A DNA stretch of 64,000 nucleotides from assembly GCF_018141005.1 (NCBI RefSeq), contig NZ_CP046582.1:1054001-1118000 (forward strand), given 5' to 3'. Shown piece after piece: positions 62,178 to 64,000 of the stretch. Within the stretch, counting starts at the first letter, position 1. Every line of letters starts with the position of its first letter. The notes under the pieces were generated by a model. It was not told the origin of the DNA, did not search any database, and saw nothing but the letters and a program-made list of their open reading frames with translations. The translations under genes were made by a program, and so were the position numbers. The stretch is from Erwinia sp. E602. Its GTDB lineage: Bacteria; Pseudomonadota; Gammaproteobacteria; Enterobacterales; Enterobacteriaceae.

Positions 62178-62374
62178 CTGTCGCTTTTGTCGCCCGGTGC
62201 CCGGCGTAATGCGATCCGCAGGGCGGCTCGTCCTGCAGAGGCCTGACGCGGTCAATGCGCGGATCAAGCGGCAGATCGCTGCTGTATTAGCGGCTTAAGA
62301 TGCGTGGGTAAACAATGAAAACTTCCGCCCCCGCGCTTACACTGTCTGCACAGAAAATCACGGCAGGATAAGCG

Positions 62375-62797
62375 ATGAAGCGTCTTGGATTAGCGCTGGC
62401 AGCAGCGTGGATGTTAAGTGGCTGTGCCACGATTGTCGGCAGCGAAACGCAGGACGTGACCCTGCAAACACAGCCGCCCGGGGTGAAATTTGTGGTGCAG
62501 GATGAAACGGGCCGTGCGGTAGCGGAGGGTTTCACGCCAAAAACCGTCACCCTCGCCAAATCCACCGGTAACTACTTCGGCAAGAAAAAGTACCTGGTGA
62601 TGCTGGAGCGTCCTGGCTACGTGCCGCAAACCCTGCCGTTAAAAGAGAGTGCTAACCTGTGGTATCTGTTGGGCAACGTGCCGCTGCTCGGCTTCCCCGG
62701 CTGGCTGCTGGTGGATCCGTTCTACGGCGGCATGTATAAGATCGAACCGGAACGCCTGGATACTATTATGAACCCGGTGGGGGCACGCGGCGGTTAA
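62375..62797 (+). CDS. Orphan lipoprotein with PEGA-like fold
   Basis: A 140-residue protein not assigned to a named family. The signal peptide ends AWMLSGC (lipidated Cys17); Ala follows Cys, so sorting to the outer membrane is expected. The mature part resembles a PEGA-type beta sandwich: VTLQTQPPGVKFVVQDETGR, EGFTPKTVTLAKS, and the KKYLVMLERPGYVPQTLPL strand pair. A hydrophobic stretch, NVPLLGFPGWLLVDPFYGGMYKI, follows. Function unknown. It stands alone between ygaC and speG. Confidence 0.75.
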   Translation: MKRLGLALAAAWMLSGCATIVGSETQDVTLQTQPPGVKFVVQDETGRAVAEGFTPKTVTLAKSTGNYFGKKKYLVMLERPGYVPQTLPLKESANLWYLLGNVPLLGFPGWLLVDPFYGGMYKIEPERLDTIMNPVGARGG

Positions 62798-62824
62798 TCC
62801 GGACGCGCGGATGAACGCGGATGA

Positions 62825-62856
62825 ACGTTGCCCGCCAGAGTAGCTAAGGGCAACGT
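62825..62856. other. Inverted repeat between the lipoprotein gene and speG
   Basis: ACGTTGCCC (62825-62833) and GGGCAACGT (62848-62856) form a perfect 9-bp stem with a 14-base loop in the convergent gap. It has no T run; it may help end transcripts from both sides. Confidence 0.5.
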
Positions 62857-62939
62857 CCTGAAGCTTCAGCCACCGCCCGGACGGGCCAGACCAGCGCGGC
62901 GCCTGTTGCCCGCCGGTAAGGCGAAACCGGGCTGTGGAG

Positions 62940-63506
62940 TCACTGCGCGGTAGGCTGGACCATCGCCGCGGGTGGTTTGTTATGCGCCAGATACTGATGC
63001 TGGAACAGGCACATACGTATGCAGTTGCGATACTCACCGTTAATAAAGAATTCGTGGATCAGTCGCCCTTCGGTTTCAAAGCCCAGCTTGCGGTAGATGT
63101 GCACCGCTTTTTCATTCTCTTCGTCCACGATCAGGTAGAGCTTATACAGGTTGAGGACGGAAAACCCGTAGTCCATCGCCAGTATTGCCGCGCGGCTGGC
63201 CAGCCCTTTGCCCTGGTGGCTGGGGGCGATGATAATCTGAAACTCCGCCCGGCGGTGAACGTGGTCGATCTCCACCAGCTCGACCAGCCCGGCGTTTACC
63301 CCTTCATACACCACCACAAACCGCCGTTCGCTCTGATCGTGAATATGTTTGTCGTACAGGTCGGAGAGTTCGACAAAGGCCTCATACGGCTCTTCGAACC
63401 AGTAACGCATCACGCTGGCGTTGTTGTCCAGCTGGTGAACAAAGCGCAGATCTTCGCGTTCCAGCGGCCGTAGTTTAACGGGATTATCGGTGAGCCTGGC
63501 AGACAT
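62940..63506 (-). CDS. speG: Spermidine N1-acetyltransferase SpeG
   Basis: A 188-residue GNAT enzyme (E. coli 186) that acetylates spermidine and spermine, lowering polyamine toxicity. The match is close: [38 protein letters not shown] (the allosteric polyamine site region), and the acetyl-CoA loop [12 protein letters not shown]. The [23 protein letters not shown]-terminal signature is also present, read in parts. In E. coli speG lies elsewhere on the chromosome, so its position here is a local difference. Confidence 0.95.
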   Translation of the reverse strand: MSARLTDNPVKLRPLEREDLRFVHQLDNNASVMRYWFEEPYEAFVELSDLYDKHIHDQSERRFVVVYEGVNAGLVELVEIDHVHRRAEFQIIIAPSHQGKGLASRAAILAMDYGFSVLNLYKLYLIVDEENEKAVHIYRKLGFETEGRLIHEFFINGEYRNCIRMCLFQHQYLAHNKPPAAMVQPTAQ

Positions 63507-63563
63507 GGAACCTCCATTAACAGATGCAATATTGCTCCGACAGTATAAAGGTTCAGGGCAGAC

Positions 63564-63589
63564 AAAAAAAACGCGCCCATGGGCGCGTT
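63564..63589 (-). terminator. Intrinsic terminator after tsx
   Basis: On the minus strand AACGCGCCC-AT-GGGCGCGTT is followed by seven or eight T residues, 26 bases beyond the tsx stop. Confidence 0.9.
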
Positions 63590-63614
63590 CAACGGAGGTT
63601 TAACCGGGCGGGGA

Positions 63615-64000
63615 TCAGAAGTTGTAACCCACAACCACGTAGTAACCAAAGCCGTTCGATTTCACGGTGAAAGGACCTTTACCAAAGTCCAGTTCGTTGC
63701 CGTCGTTCCACTGGCCGCCGTTATGGAAGTAACGCGCCACGAACGAGTAGTGCCAGTGATCGTAGCCCAGTGACAGAATGTGGCTGGAGGCGATGGAGTT
63801 GCTGGTACGCAGCGGTGCCGCATCGTCGCCCAGATCGGAGCCCCAGTCGAAGTTAGTGAAACCAATGTAGCTGAGGTTACCGCCCCACAGGGAGGTCAGC
63901 GGCACAAAATATTTCACCTTGAAGCGGTAGCCGTCCCAGCTGTTTTCGTTAGCGGCACCGTAGTTGGCCCACTGACGCTTGGCGTAAACGTTCAGCGACA
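63615..64000 (-). CDS. tsx: Nucleoside-specific channel Tsx (C-terminal part)
   Basis: The last 128 codons of a gene that runs off the window end. The peptide follows the C-terminal half of E. coli Tsx: [57 protein letters not shown] and the final [12 protein letters not shown], whose C-terminal Phe is the outer membrane sorting signal. Tsx is a 12-strand barrel for nucleosides and deoxynucleosides. A GTG at 63915-63917 is only an internal Val codon, since the homology continues upstream without a stop. Confidence 0.93.
   Translation of the reverse strand, partial: SLNVYAKRQWANYGAANENSWDGYRFKVKYFVPLTSLWGGNLSYIGFTNFDWGSDLGDDAAPLRTSNSIASSHILSLGYDHWHYSFVARYFHNGGQWNDGNELDFGKGPFTVKSNGFGYYVVVGYNF

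Overview
The window reads as chromosomal core of an enterobacterium, most likely Erwiniaceae (Erwinia or Pantoea type). This is inferred, without database searches, from the 16S sequence, from proteins that follow their E. coli orthologues nearly residue by residue, and from gene blocks that match E. coli order. No prophage, insertion sequence, CRISPR array or island is visible. The accessory interest lies in intergenic repeats, structured RNA-like elements and small departures from E. coli layout.

Layout. 1-5.6 kb: pncC, LexA-controlled recA, recX, alaS. 5.8-8.4 kb: csrA, then about 1.2 kb of gene-free repeat DNA (palindromic elements, two heptamer arrays, a perfect 120-bp tandem repeat), then a stable-RNA cluster of one tRNA-Ser(GCU) and four identical tRNA-Arg(ACG) with two tRNA-tailed cloverleaf-like remnants between and after them. 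8.4-11.8 kb: yqaB-yqaA, gshA, the sigma-E sRNA micA on the opposite strand, luxS. 11.8-17.7 kb: corB-ypjD facing away from ffh and the ribosomal operon rpsP-rimM-trmD-rplS. 17.8-23.4 kb: a DMT-type transporter, the YfiR-DgcN-YfiB c-di-GMP module, a gene remnant, a CTP-synthase-like amidotransferase paralogue and two acetyltransferases. 23.5-27.8 kb: aroF-tyrA facing pheA with its pheL attenuator, then raiA. 28-33.3 kb: bamD divergent from rluD-pgeF, then heat-shock clpB. 33.4-38.9 kb: a complete rRNA operon with tRNA-Ile and tRNA-Ala in the spacer. 39-47.7 kb: kgtP, yfiM, pssA, patZ, tapT, trxC, yfiF. 47.9-53 kb: mprA-emrA-emrB and an MFS exporter. 53-57 kb: the ProU glycine betaine transporter proV-proW-proX. 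57-61 kb: the class Ib ribonucleotide reductase operon nrdHIEF. 61-64 kb: ygaM, ygaC, an orphan lipoprotein, speG, and the 3' part of tsx running off the end.

How the genes work together. The window combines DNA repair (recA/recX), translation (alaS, rRNA, tRNAs, rpsP operon, raiA, rluD, yfiF, tapT), envelope biogenesis (bamD, pssA, yfiM), aromatic amino acid synthesis under tyrosine repression and phenylalanine attenuation, regulation of motility and biofilm (csrA, dgcN, luxS), stress responses (clpB, proU, nrd, trxC, speG) and drug efflux. Compared with E. coli, the block corB to yfiF lies between luxS and emrB, which are neighbours in E. coli.

No clearly undescribed protein system is visible. 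The most unusual signals are the cloverleaf-like elements that carry the 3' end of tRNA-Arg, the palindromic element feeding a perfect 120-bp repeat, the back-to-back heptamer arrays, a repeat-expanded ProW N-terminus, and a hairpin-rich spacer splitting nrdE from nrdF.
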